Under the pieces are notes generated by a model. The model searched no databases. It had not been told where the DNA came from and saw only the letters and a program-made list of their open reading frames with translations. The translations under genes and the position numbers were made by a program. Shown here in pieces: positions 8,304 through 16,511 of a DNA stretch of 64,000 nt (positions are counted from its first letter, which is position 1; every line of letters starts with the position of its first letter). The stretch covers positions 186,001-250,000 of the forward strand of contig NZ_PREZ01000006.1 in assembly GCF_002926065.1 (NCBI RefSeq), written 5' to 3'. The stretch is from Jeotgalibacillus proteolyticus (GTDB taxonomy: Bacteria > Bacillota > Bacilli > Bacillales > Jeotgalibacillaceae).

Positions 8304-10004
8304 TTACACTATTTTATCGGACACACCCATTTTCCAGGTCTTCACGCTTAGGTCCAGTAAAAACAAATCATCCGGCTCAATAAGCGAAAGCCCTGTCAAC
8401 GATTCAATTTTTCTCAGCCGGTACAAAAGCGACTGTCGGTGTAAATTCAGGGATCTGGCTGTCTGGCTTACATTTCCGTTGTATTGATTGTAGGCACTGA
8501 AGGTCCCGATCAAATCCATATTGCGCTGTTCATCGTACTTAATAAGCGGCTGGATCGTTGACATGATGACCTCCTTCATTTCCTCATTTTGAGCAAGTGT
8601 CAAAAGCACACGTTCAACCCTTGTGTTTTCATACAGCATTTTATACCCTTTTCCTTTTTTGCGCCGGCCGATCGCTAAAGCAGTCACAGCATTTTCACAG
8701 CTTTCTTTAAGCCCGATAAATCCTTCATGGCAGCCTCCAATCCCCCACGAAATGATCACCTCAGGCGGAAGGTTCCCAAGCCGCCGTTCAATGACATTAA
8801 GGAAATCTGCCGCATTTTCCATTTCATTTTCAGCGGAAACCTCAATAAAAATCATCAGCTGCACTCCCTGAAAGGTCATCATTACCTCCCTCTTCAGCGA
8901 CTGGGCAGCGTAAAAAACTTCTTCTTCTATATATAAAAGCATGTTCTCGAGCCATTGCTCATAGGAATGAACGCTTTGATGCTGCTTTTCAAACAGTTCC
9001 TTTAAATTCTCAGGCATGCCTGCCACACAAACATAAGGCAGCTTTAAATTATACCCAAGTAATTTCGCCCGCGTGTAAGCCTGCTCATCTGAAACAAACG
9101 CTCCCTTAGCAAGCTCCTGTACAAAATCGCTTCGAAGACGCATCTTAGTTTCCTCGATGGCATTTTTTCTTGAAAGCCAAAGCGCAATCGTTGTGGCGGA
9201 ATGCTCAAGCACATTCACACAAAACTGGGTTAAAAAATCGTTTACAGACGTATTGGCGGGAACCATCACAAACAAATACCCCTGCGGATCTCCAAGCACC
9301 TTTAAGACGGGAAGCTGCAAAATGGTTTGGTTTTCTACTTCAATCATTTGAAACTTCTGGAACATTGGATCACGTGTTAAAGGGGAGGAATCGTTTCTGG
9401 AAGGGAGGAGTCCCTGAAGAATATAGCTCTTCCATTGGGCGATAAATTTCTGGGAGTGCGAGGCTTTTTCCTGAATTGAGCCGGACCGGTCCGTAATAAT
9501 AACAGAGCAGTTAATCTGTCTTTGGATAAACTTTGAAATATGAGTCAAATCCTTTTCCTTCAGGATCAGATTTAGCAGCTCCTGCTGGACCTTCTCAGAC
9601 CGTTCCCGCTCTTTATAGTGAATATCGTTGATCTCTTTCATCACTTCTTCAATAATATTGGCAAAACGAATTTCCCAGGGAAGTTCTATAATCGTAAAAT
9701 TAAATTTCTTCGCAAGCTCAATAACCTCTTTGGGGATATCGTAAATGTATCTCCCAAGCGCAACCATTAAAGCAGAGGCTTCAGAGTTAATAATATCCTG
9801 AACAAACGATTTGAAAGCACCTTCGTCATCGCATCCCATCGCTGTTGTTAAGACTACCTCATTTTTACGAACGAAATTTTCAACAGGCATCTCAATGACG
9901 GAGATCCATTGCACAACTCTGTTTTTGGCTTCCTCTTTTCCTGTAATGATTTTGGCGTTTTCCATAATCTCGTAGCCTAAAACACTCTCGATGGTTACTC
10001 TCAT
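8304..10004 (-). CDS. PucR-family transcriptional activator of the ectoine locus
   Basis: The 566-residue protein starts with a PucR N-terminal domain (about 1-125: TIESVLGYEIMENAKIITG and VIELAKKFNFTIIELPW), has a GGDEF-like/CdaR middle region (about 300-430), and ends in the PucR C-terminal helix-turn-helix (NQYNGNVSQTARSLNLHRQSL, near 515-555). ATG at 10004 follows GGGGGG; the longer frame starts in untranslated sequence. PucR proteins sense catabolic intermediates and activate nearby genes. Lying between eutB and the doeA operon, with its own terminator, it most likely controls both. It replaces the GntR/MocR-type EnuR known from proteobacterial ectoine loci. Confidence 0.85.
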   Translation of the reverse strand: MRVTIESVLGYEIMENAKIITGKEEAKNRVVQWISVIEMPVENFVRKNEVVLTTAMGCDDEGAFKSFVQDIINSEASALMVALGRYIYDIPKEVIELAKKFNFTIIELPWEIRFANIIEEVMKEINDIHYKERERSEKVQQELLNLILKEKDLTHISKFIQRQINCSVIITDRSGSIQEKASHSQKFIAQWKSYILQGLLPSRNDSSPLTRDPMFQKFQMIEVENQTILQLPVLKVLGDPQGYLFVMVPANTSVNDFLTQFCVNVLEHSATTIALWLSRKNAIEETKMRLRSDFVQELAKGAFVSDEQAYTRAKLLGYNLKLPYVCVAGMPENLKELFEKQHQSVHSYEQWLENMLLYIEEEVFYAAQSLKREVMMTFQGVQLMIFIEVSAENEMENAADFLNVIERRLGNLPPEVIISWGIGGCHEGFIGLKESCENAVTALAIGRRKKGKGYKMLYENTRVERVLLTLAQNEEMKEVIMSTIQPLIKYDEQRNMDLIGTFSAYNQYNGNVSQTARSLNLHRQSLLYRLRKIESLTGLSLIEPDDLFLLDLSVKTWKMGVSDKIV

Positions 10005-10331
10005 GCTCGTCCCCCCATCCCTGCTAAGCAGAATAAAATAGAAGAAACAGACTGATCCTTCCATTCTATTCATTTTTATATCATCCATTATACAATTTAT
10101 ATAGATTTTTTGTAGTCCGGTTTTTAAAACACATTAAAGTGTACGGATGATCGCGAAGGACCAATTTCGTAAAAAAACAGGGGGAATCGACAATAAAAAA
10201 CTGATAAGGAAGCGTTTCCTGTCGGTTAATGAAGGGGAAGAGAGATAATTGTCACTTCATATGAAAATTGAATGACGTATTAAAAGAATTTTTTAGCGAA
10301 TGAATAAATATTTAATTTAATAATTAAAAAT

Positions 10332-11330
10332 TCATTTATTTCGAAAATACGTACGAAGCAGGGGGAGAAGCGCTGACAGATCCACATTGCTGCCGCTAAT
10401 AATCACTGCGATGTCCCCGTCCTGATGAGGAAGCTTTTCTCCCAGAACTGCAGCGATGCCGGTAGCTGCAGCACCTTCCATGATCAGCTGATGCTTGTCC
10501 ATCATATAAGCCATGCTATAGGCGATCTCTTCTTCCGGAATATGCAGCAGATCATCCATGAAGCGCTTAACCATAGTAAAGGTGTACTGGTTATCAAGAC
10601 CAATTCCGCCAAGCAAGCTGTCTGCGAGTGTTTCACTTTCCTTCATTAATAAGGGTTTTCCTGCTTTTAAGCTTTCAGCCATGACAGCAGATCTTTCCAT
10701 AGAAACTCCCGTGACTCTTATGTTTTGATCAGTTGATTTTAGCGCAAGTCCGATCCCTGAGAGCAGTCCGCCTCCTGAAAGCGGAATAACAACATCCTTC
10801 AGCTGCGGAAGCTCCTCTAAAAGCTCCAAGCCAATGGTTCCCTGACCGGTAATCACATGAGGATCATCAAACGGATGAACCACCGTCAGCCCCTTCTCTC
10901 TCTCAAGCTCATAGCATCGCTCACCCGCGTCGTCCTGACTATCGCCAACGATTTCAAGAGTGGCGCCAAGTCTTTGGAGTGCCTCGACCTTCGCTTTAGG
11001 TACGCGGCTTGAAATACAGACAAAAGCTGGAATGCCAAGCTTTTTCGCCACATACGAAACAGCCAGACCATGGTTTCCGGTTGAAAACGCAGCAACCCCT
11101 CTTCTTTTCTCGTCCTCACTTAAACTTAAGATCTTATTAGCGGCTCCTCTCACCTTAAACGCTCCGATGTCTTGAACATTTTCAAGCTTTAAATGAACCG
11201 GCCGCCCCGCTTTTTCTGAAAGAGTGGCAGAATGAATCAGCGGTGTTTTTTTTACAATGGAGGCAATTCGCTTCCTGGCCTCCCAAACGTCACGAATAGT
11301 TATTTCTTCAGCACCTTTTAGATGTGTCAC
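10332..11330 (-). CDS. eutB: Threonine dehydratase-like PLP enzyme EutB
   Basis: The 332-residue protein is a fold-type II PLP enzyme of the serine/threonine dehydratase family. The PLP lysine sits in IGAFKVRGAA (about residue 58) and the phosphate-binding glycine loop is SGGGLLSGIG. No ACT regulatory domain is present, as in catabolic types. The start is GTG at 11330 after GGAGG. With EutC it is proposed to remove the hydroxyl-derived part of hydroxyectoine products. It is separated from the regulator gene by a 327-nt gap with no terminator seen, and so may form its own transcript. Confidence 0.85.
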   Translation of the reverse strand: MTHLKGAEEITIRDVWEARKRIASIVKKTPLIHSATLSEKAGRPVHLKLENVQDIGAFKVRGAANKILSLSEDEKRRGVAAFSTGNHGLAVSYVAKKLGIPAFVCISSRVPKAKVEALQRLGATLEIVGDSQDDAGERCYELEREKGLTVVHPFDDPHVITGQGTIGLELLEELPQLKDVVIPLSGGGLLSGIGLALKSTDQNIRVTGVSMERSAVMAESLKAGKPLLMKESETLADSLLGGIGLDNQYTFTMVKRFMDDLLHIPEEEIAYSMAYMMDKHQLIMEGAAATGIAAVLGEKLPHQDGDIAVIISGSNVDLSALLPLLRTYFRNK

Positions 11331-11511
11331 CAGATCCGCCTCCTCTTACATTCTGTTCTACGTTAAATACTAGTTGCTTCTATTAACCGAATCAATTGTC
11401 AAAAATGTCGGGAGAATGGCGGTTTTATTCATACAAATTATCATAATAAACAGGTAAATTTCCTTTCACCAGCTGAATAAAAGAATAGATTTTAAGAATA
11501 ACAGTTATTTG

Positions 11512-11540
11512 TTGACAAAGTCTGGAGGTTCCAGTAAATT
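11512..11540 (+). promoter_or_regulatory. Sigma-A-type promoter of the peptide gene
   Basis: A perfect -35 TTGACA and a -10 TAAATT are separated by 17 bp. The spacer holds a small inverted repeat CTGGAGGTTCCAG that could be an operator. It points at the peptide gene starting at 11625. Confidence 0.6.
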
Positions 11541-11624
11541 CTTAATTGAGAACAATTTTTTGGATTATTTCCTTTTAATAGAACAAATATGTTCTCAACA
11601 CTATGAAATGAGAGGGTGGAATAC

Positions 11625-11762
11625 ATGAAGAAAGTTTGGAAAAAACCTGAGTTTGACGTTTTAGATGTAAGCGAAACGATGAAGGGATGGAAAAATCCAA
11701 AGCCTCCAAAAGATCCTGGAACTCCTCCAGATCCTGTAGATCCTGATCCAATCGACAGCTAA
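11625..11762 (+). CDS. Orphan 45-residue peptide with paeninodin-type lasso leader
   Basis: ATG at 11625 follows AGAGGGTGG. The first 19 residues (MKKVWKKPEFDVLDVSETM) match the leader pattern of Bacillales paeninodin-family lasso precursors: basic start, a W-x-K-P motif, an LDV motif and a penultimate Thr. The rest (26 residues) is Pro/Asp-rich, with PPKDPGTPPDPVDPDP. A normal lasso core needs Gly/Ala/Ser/Cys at position 1 and Asp/Glu at 7-9; here position 1 would be Lys and 7-9 are Lys-Pro-Pro, so a standard lasso ring cannot form. No cyclase, leader peptidase or RRE gene is in the window. A strong promoter, ribosome site and terminator argue that it is expressed. Confidence 0.7.
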   Translation: MKKVWKKPEFDVLDVSETMKGWKNPKPPKDPGTPPDPVDPDPIDS

Positions 11763-11767
11763 TCTTT

Positions 11768-11970
11768 AAGCAAGGAGGTTGAGACAAATGTATGTCTCAA
11801 CCTCCTTTATCCGGTTCACTCCGCTTCAGGCGGACGCTTTCCGCGGGGCGGGGCCCTTCGCTAACTTGCTTCGCAAGTGGATCTCAAGCTCCCGCTTCAT
11901 CCCGCAGGAGTCGCCACCTTCCGCTCCGCTCACCTCACGTTTCTAAAATTAGTATTATGTCCCAGACTCT
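11768..11970 (+). repeat. Dispersed repeat R1, copy B (most complete)
   Basis: About 200 bp starting with a terminator hairpin (AAGGAGGTTGAGAC and its complement, 11772-11807), followed by CCGGTTCACTCCGCTTCAGG, a TTTCCGCGGGGCGGGGC block, AAGTGGATCTCAAGCTCCCG and a tail reading TATGTCCCAGACTC. It is shared with 1-125, 24521-24673 (inverted) and partly 53239-53292. The first part doubles as the terminator of the peptide gene. Confidence 0.88.
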
Positions 11971-12003
11971 TTTTATAATAAGTAAAATCGGGAGGGCTTC
12001 AAA

Positions 12004-12603
12004 ATGTTTGAAATCGTAAAAACACTGAAACAGCAAAAAAAATTCCAGGAAACCTGGGAGAATGTATGTAAACAAAATGGCTGGGTCAACGATCCTTACG
12101 CAAAAGACGGTGTCCGCTACAATCTGCTTGCTCAGGCCAGGTTCCCCTTTTTAGCAAAAAATGTGATCGGAACAATTGAATTCACCCCCTATGACCCCGC
12201 CAACCCGAACAGCACGGTTGAGGGCCCTGAAAGATCCAAGTTTTCTATTTACGAAGACATTTTGCAGCATCAGTCCCGAACGTGGGAAATTGATAAACTA
12301 TGCCTTCAGGAAGGCTACCAGCGAAAAGGGTACTTCCCTCAATTTCTGAACATTCTCCACGACCATGCGGTTACCTATTCCCCAAAATATTATATTGCCC
12401 TGATTGAAAAGAAGTTTTACCGAATGCTTAAAATCACTTATGGAGTCGCGATTGAACAAAGAGGAGAACCTTTGAAGGGACCAGGCACATCGCTTATTCC
12501 GATGGTTTTTGATGTTGAGAAAGTAATGGCCGATGCAGGGACAGTGGAGCGGTTGCTGCGTGAGGCAGGTGAAGGTCATCGTCCCTTGAGGAAGAATGGG
12601 TGA
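12004..12603 (+). CDS. GNAT/LuxI-FeeM-like N-acyltransferase family protein
   Basis: The 199-residue protein shows an acyltransferase-like core: IGTIEFTPYDP (about 60), then WEIDKLCLQEGYQRKGYFPQ (about 97-116), an acceptor-type strand followed by a Q/R-K-G loop as in acetyl-CoA or acyl carrier binding. The strand-loop layout resembles LuxI/FeeM-type acyl transferases more than small GNATs. ATG at 12004 follows GGGAGGG. It lies just after repeat R1 and close to the orphan peptide gene on the same strand, but that gene's terminator separates them. The substrate is unknown. Confidence 0.6.
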   Translation: MFEIVKTLKQQKKFQETWENVCKQNGWVNDPYAKDGVRYNLLAQARFPFLAKNVIGTIEFTPYDPANPNSTVEGPERSKFSIYEDILQHQSRTWEIDKLCLQEGYQRKGYFPQFLNILHDHAVTYSPKYYIALIEKKFYRMLKITYGVAIEQRGEPLKGPGTSLIPMVFDVEKVMADAGTVERLLREAGEGHRPLRKNG

Positions 12604-12720
12604 ATAGTGAAGGCAGTAGTTAAAGTTATCTCCTGATCCCCGCGATTTAGGAGATTTTAGCATGCCTAAAAAAGGAACACTTGTAACAATAAGATGAACG
12701 ATTTCTATTCGAACGATAAA

Positions 12721-12757
12721 AAAAGCCTGACTGTACTCAAAAACGGTCAGGCTTCTC
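12721..12757 (+). terminator. Terminator after the acyltransferase-like gene
   Basis: The stem AAGCCTGAC/GTCAGGCTT with a 13-nt loop, followed by TCTCTTT, lies about 120 nt downstream of the 12603 stop. Confidence 0.65.
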
Positions 12758-12838
12758 TTTATTCGCAGTTAACAAATAGGCAGTGGATAGTACATACACA
12801 TCCCTTCGATGTTAAGAGTGTAACAAAATCCCTAAAAA

Positions 12839-12872
12839 GCGACCCGTTCCAGAGTGGAACCGGGTCGCTTAA
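12839..12872 (-). terminator. Terminator of treP
   Basis: A near-perfect stem GCGACCCGTTCCA/TGGAACCGGGTCGC with a 3-nt loop lies just past the treP stop and is followed on the minus strand by TTTTTAGG. Confidence 0.85.
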
Positions 12873-12878
12873 CTTTAT

Positions 12879-14306
12879 TTATATGTTCGCATCCTCGGTT
12901 GTCTTAAACCACTTACTCTTAAAGAACAGGAACGTCAGCCCGACTGTCAGGATAAACGTGATTCCCATTCCGGTGAAGTAGGAGCCCCAATGTTCCGGGA
13001 ATACAGATAGGAAGGATAGAACGCCTCCTACACCTACTGATGTTGCTTTTACCCCCTGTGCAGCAAGAAACGCACTTCCGGCGGCGCTTGCGATCATAAC
13101 GGCGATAAATGGGTACCTGAAGCGCAGGTTAATTCCGTAAATTGCAGGTTCGGTAACCCCAAGCCAGGCAGATAGCGTCGCTGTAAGTGACACACCTTTT
13201 AGCTTTTTATTTTGCTTAATAATAAAGAACATCGTGAGCGCTGCAGCACCCTGCGCGAGTGTAACGGTTTCACCGATTGGCCATAGCGTCACATAGCCCA
13301 GTGTACCGGCCATTTGCAGGTTAACGCCTAAGAAAATATGGTGCATTCCTGTAATAACAAGCGGTCCGGAAATAAATCCGTACACAGCGCCGGCAAAGGC
13401 AGGTGAGACTTCAAACAGATACAAAATACCGTCTGTGATCCACGCAGATCCTGTCATCGTGATTGGACCGACAATACCGAATGTCAGAAGACCCGTGAAT
13501 ACTAAGGCAAGCGGTGCAACAAAGATCATTTGTAAATTGTCGTGGATGAAACGCTTCAGCTGTTTTTCAGACCAGGTTAGAATCAGTGTCGCAAAAATAA
13601 CAGGCAGCACCTGACCCTGATAGCCGATTCGTGCAATGTCCCAGCCAAATAAATTCCAGTACTCCACATCCCCTGGATTTCCTGCGTAATCATACGCAGA
13701 CATTAAGGAAGGATGCACTAATAAAAGACCGAGTACGATGCCAAGCAGTGGACTGCCGCCAAATTTTCTCGCAGCAGACCAGGCGATTAGGACCGGGAGA
13801 AATGTAAACGCTGTATTGGCAATGACATTGATAAACTCCGCAAAGCCTGTCCAGCCTGTGTGTACATCTAGGATTGATTGCTCATCATAGAAGATTCCAG
13901 GGTTTGCAAGCAGATTATTTAACCCTAACAGAAGTCCGGCTGCTACAATCGCCGGCAAAATGGGAATGAAAATATCCGCAAGAATCCTTACACCCTTTTG
14001 AATGACATTCCCGTTTTTAGCGGTGATTTTTTTCATATCATCCTTTGATACTTCACCGGCACCAGTTTGTTCAATGAATTCCTTGTAAACCTTTTCAACT
14101 AACCCCGGACCAATGATGACCTGAAACTGTCCGCTTGCTGAGAAGGTTCCCTTCACCAGTTCATTTTCTTCTAATGCTTTTTTATTTACGAGGCTTTCAT
14201 CTATCAGAATCAGACGCAGCCGGGTGACACAATGCGTAGCATTGCTGACATTTTCCGGTCCGCCGATCTGTTTTACGATATCAGCTACATTTTCTTTAAA
14301 CCCCAT
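12879..14306 (-). CDS. treP: PTS system trehalose-type EIIBC component
   Basis: The 475-residue protein joins an EIIB domain (phosphorylated Cys26 in NATHCVTRLRL) to a glucose-family EIIC domain with ITGMHHIFLGVNLQ and the GVTEPAIYGINLRFRYPF signature. No EIIA domain is present, so phosphate would come from another EIIA, as in Bacillus trehalose uptake. ATG at 14306 follows GGAGGTCACGAGG. A perfect palindrome lies upstream and treR is 4 kb away. It is divergent from a GH63-like hydrolase rather than from the usual phosphotrehalase treA. The closest known families transport trehalose; another alpha-disaccharide is possible. Confidence 0.85.
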   Translation of the reverse strand: MGFKENVADIVKQIGGPENVSNATHCVTRLRLILIDESLVNKKALEENELVKGTFSASGQFQVIIGPGLVEKVYKEFIEQTGAGEVSKDDMKKITAKNGNVIQKGVRILADIFIPILPAIVAAGLLLGLNNLLANPGIFYDEQSILDVHTGWTGFAEFINVIANTAFTFLPVLIAWSAARKFGGSPLLGIVLGLLLVHPSLMSAYDYAGNPGDVEYWNLFGWDIARIGYQGQVLPVIFATLILTWSEKQLKRFIHDNLQMIFVAPLALVFTGLLTFGIVGPITMTGSAWITDGILYLFEVSPAFAGAVYGFISGPLVITGMHHIFLGVNLQMAGTLGYVTLWPIGETVTLAQGAAALTMFFIIKQNKKLKGVSLTATLSAWLGVTEPAIYGINLRFRYPFIAVMIASAAGSAFLAAQGVKATSVGVGGVLSFLSVFPEHWGSYFTGMGITFILTVGLTFLFFKSKWFKTTEDANI

Positions 14307-14344
14307 CCTCGTGACCTCCTCATTAAATCGCTTTCAAAAATTGT

Positions 14345-14362
14345 AACTTGTTTAAACAAGTT
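14345..14362. promoter_or_regulatory. Likely TreR operator in the treP/GH63 divergent promoter
   Basis: AACTTGTTTAAACAAGTT is a perfect 18-bp palindrome midway between the two divergent starts. GntR/HutC-type repressors such as TreR bind symmetric sites of this size; the treR-type gene at 17688-18407 is the obvious candidate. A single site could control both directions. Confidence 0.65.
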
Positions 14363-14427
14363 CGATATAGTACAGTATAAATTGTTCTAATTGGATGTCA
14401 AGCAAAGTTTAAAAAGGAGTGTTTAAT

Positions 14428-16152
14428 TTGGATATCAGCATCACGCCAATGAGCCATTACGGTTCCTACATGGCACTAACCTATCAAAATAGCGAAACCC
14501 CTCATAAAAAAGGCGTTTACCTTAACTCTGTACGAGGAAAATCCAAACAGCATCAAAATGCCCTCAAACTCATTCCTACTGTGAACGAAACTCCTGTTGA
14601 CTACACCCACCAAGCAGATGGATTTACCATTTCCCTTATTTTCGATGAAGGAAAAGTAGACATTTGCTTTGAGGATTCTGAGAGAATTTTTGTTAAAGGC
14701 AGAGGAAAAGAGGTCGGACTGACACTTGATACGCAGCCCGTCTTTAATTTTGAATACAACTATCTATTAGGAAACAAGGATGAGGAATTCTGTATCGTCA
14801 ATAGCTACAAGAATCTGACCAAGTACATGATCTTTGCTCCAAACGGAACGGTCAGCCTGCAGCAAAATGTCACGATGGATACAACCGGAAGCATGAATAA
14901 AGCCGATAATCGTTCAAGCATCGAAGTCACTTCGAAGGATTCGGAAGAATTTCTTTGCGTGATTGAGGATGTACCGACACATGGCGGCCTCCCGCAAAAA
15001 AGAGTGTACTCATTTGAAGCGGCACTTGAAAAAAGCACGAAGCATTTCGAAGACTTTTTATCTAAGCAGCCCTCTGTCCCTCCAGGATATGAACAGACGT
15101 TACGGGACGCGGCTTACCTGAACTGGAGCTGTATCGTCAATGAGCAGGGTCTTTTAAAACGAAAAGCACTGTATATGTCAAATGCCAATTTCCCCGGTGT
15201 CTGGAGCTGGGACAATGCATTTAATGGGCTTGCGCTTGCCGGCGTGGATGATCAGCTTGCGTGGGATCAAATCCAGCTGCTATTTGATCATCAGGATGAG
15301 TTGGGGCAAATACCAGGCTCCATCAGTGATTCAACGATCCGCTGGAATTTCTCCAAGCCGCCGGTTCAGGGGCTGTTTGTCTTAAAGATGATGGAGAAAA
15401 TGACCCTTTCAACGGAGCAGCTTGAAACGATTTTTTCTCAAATTAAACGGCACGTCCAATTTTACCTTTCGTATAAGGATTACAATGGGGACGGGATTTG
15501 TGAGTATCATCACGGGAATGATTCCGGGCAGGATAACAGCACAGTGTTCCGGGATGCCAATATTATCGACTCCCCTGATTTAACTGCTTTTCTTATCAAA
15601 TCAATGGACATGCTTTCCATTGTGGCAGGCAAACTGAACCGCAAGCAGGAGCAGGAGCATTGGAACGGGGAAGCTGCCCGTTACACAGAAAAATTCTGTG
15701 AATACTTCCTGATTGATGACCTGCCAGTCGCGCGTTTTACGAAGGATCAGCAGGTGATAGAAAGTCAGTCGATTCTTCCGCTGGTGTCGATTATCTTAGG
15801 GAACCGACTGCCTGAAAAGGCTAAAAGAAAAATGATCGATGTGTTAAAAAGCGACCGGTATTTAACGAAGTGGGGAATCGCTTCAGAAGCACTTGACAGT
15901 TCTTTCTATGAAGAGGATGCGTACTGGAGAGGACCAATCTGGGCGCCAACGACCCTTCTTTTTGCTGAAGCGTTTGAAGAATGCGGAGAGCAGGAGCTTG
16001 CAGATGAAGTAGCACAAAAATTCCTGGATCTTTGTAAAAAAAGCGGCTTCGCTGAAAACTTCCACGCAGAAACAGGAGAAGGACTGCGCGATCTTGCCCA
16101 TACTTGGACCTCAAGTGTCTTTATTCATTTTGCTGGAAAGCTAGGAAACTAA
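14428..16152 (+). CDS. GH63-like (alpha/alpha)6 glycoside hydrolase
   Basis: The 574-residue protein has an N-terminal beta-rich domain (about 1-190) and an (alpha/alpha)6 toroid (about 210-574) with VWSWDNAFNGLAL, GQIPGSISDST and YWRGPIWAPTTLL, typical of the GH63/MGH1-like group that includes mannosylglycerate and glucosylglycerate hydrolases and resembles GH37 trehalases. TTG at 14428 is chosen because AAAGGAG sits eight bases upstream; the GTG at 14419 is inside that site. No signal peptide, so it acts in the cytoplasm. Divergent placement with the PTS permease and a shared operator imply it hydrolyses the imported sugar phosphate. Confidence 0.8.
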   Translation: MDISITPMSHYGSYMALTYQNSETPHKKGVYLNSVRGKSKQHQNALKLIPTVNETPVDYTHQADGFTISLIFDEGKVDICFEDSERIFVKGRGKEVGLTLDTQPVFNFEYNYLLGNKDEEFCIVNSYKNLTKYMIFAPNGTVSLQQNVTMDTTGSMNKADNRSSIEVTSKDSEEFLCVIEDVPTHGGLPQKRVYSFEAALEKSTKHFEDFLSKQPSVPPGYEQTLRDAAYLNWSCIVNEQGLLKRKALYMSNANFPGVWSWDNAFNGLALAGVDDQLAWDQIQLLFDHQDELGQIPGSISDSTIRWNFSKPPVQGLFVLKMMEKMTLSTEQLETIFSQIKRHVQFYLSYKDYNGDGICEYHHGNDSGQDNSTVFRDANIIDSPDLTAFLIKSMDMLSIVAGKLNRKQEQEHWNGEAARYTEKFCEYFLIDDLPVARFTKDQQVIESQSILPLVSIILGNRLPEKAKRKMIDVLKSDRYLTKWGIASEALDSSFYEEDAYWRGPIWAPTTLLFAEAFEECGEQELADEVAQKFLDLCKKSGFAENFHAETGEGLRDLAHTWTSSVFIHFAGKLGN

Positions 16153-16156
16153 AAAA

Positions 16157-16191
16157 AGAGTACAGGAATTCGTTCCTGTACTCTTTTTTTG
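16157..16191 (+). terminator. Terminator of the GH63-like gene
   Basis: A 12-bp perfect stem AGAGTACAGGAA/TTCCTGTACTCT is closed by a stable TTCG tetraloop and followed by seven T. Confidence 0.95.
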
Positions 16192-16290
16192 TATATGGAA
16201 GAAGGTTCAATACGAGTCTTGGTGGAATGTTACTATTAAAGAGAAACGTTATTTTTTTGAAAACAAATGAAAAAGGCGGTGCAGGTAAAG

Positions 16291-16503
16291 ATGGATGATA
16301 CGATAAAGTGTCCTGAATGTAATAACGAGTTAAAGAATGGATATCTTTTCTCTTCCCGAAGAATTTCCTGGTCAGATTCACCTGAATCAATTTTTGTTGA
16401 CTATGAGAGTGAAGTATTAGTAGGAACTCCATTTTTTAAAATGAAGAAAATGCCTGCATTAAGATGTGAGGATTGTCATGTGGTTATGTTTAAGCACAAC
16501 TAA
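16291..16503 (+). CDS. Small zinc-ribbon protein (DUF6487 type)
   Basis: The 70-residue protein has paired motifs CPECNNEL near the start and CEDCHVVMFKHN at the end, a two-knuckle zinc ribbon. The PF20097-like pattern, with SSRRISWSD between the knuckles and LRCEDC at the end, is recognisable. ATG at 16291 is preferred; an upstream in-frame ATG at 16267 has no ribosome site. Function is unknown. Its stop lies a few bases from the convergent gene at 16512. Confidence 0.75.
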   Translation: MDDTIKCPECNNELKNGYLFSSRRISWSDSPESIFVDYESEVLVGTPFFKMKKMPALRCEDCHVVMFKHN

Positions 16504-16511
16504 TATTTAAT

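Noticed and set aside
11575-11787. 70-codon minus-strand frame opposite the orphan peptide
   Set aside because: No ribosome site, and it reads through the terminator hairpin; the plus-strand peptide has promoter, ribosome site and terminator.
11625-12603. A lasso-peptide biosynthetic cluster
   Set aside because: No asparagine-synthetase-like cyclase, transglutaminase-like protease or RRE protein is in the window, and the core lacks the ring residues.
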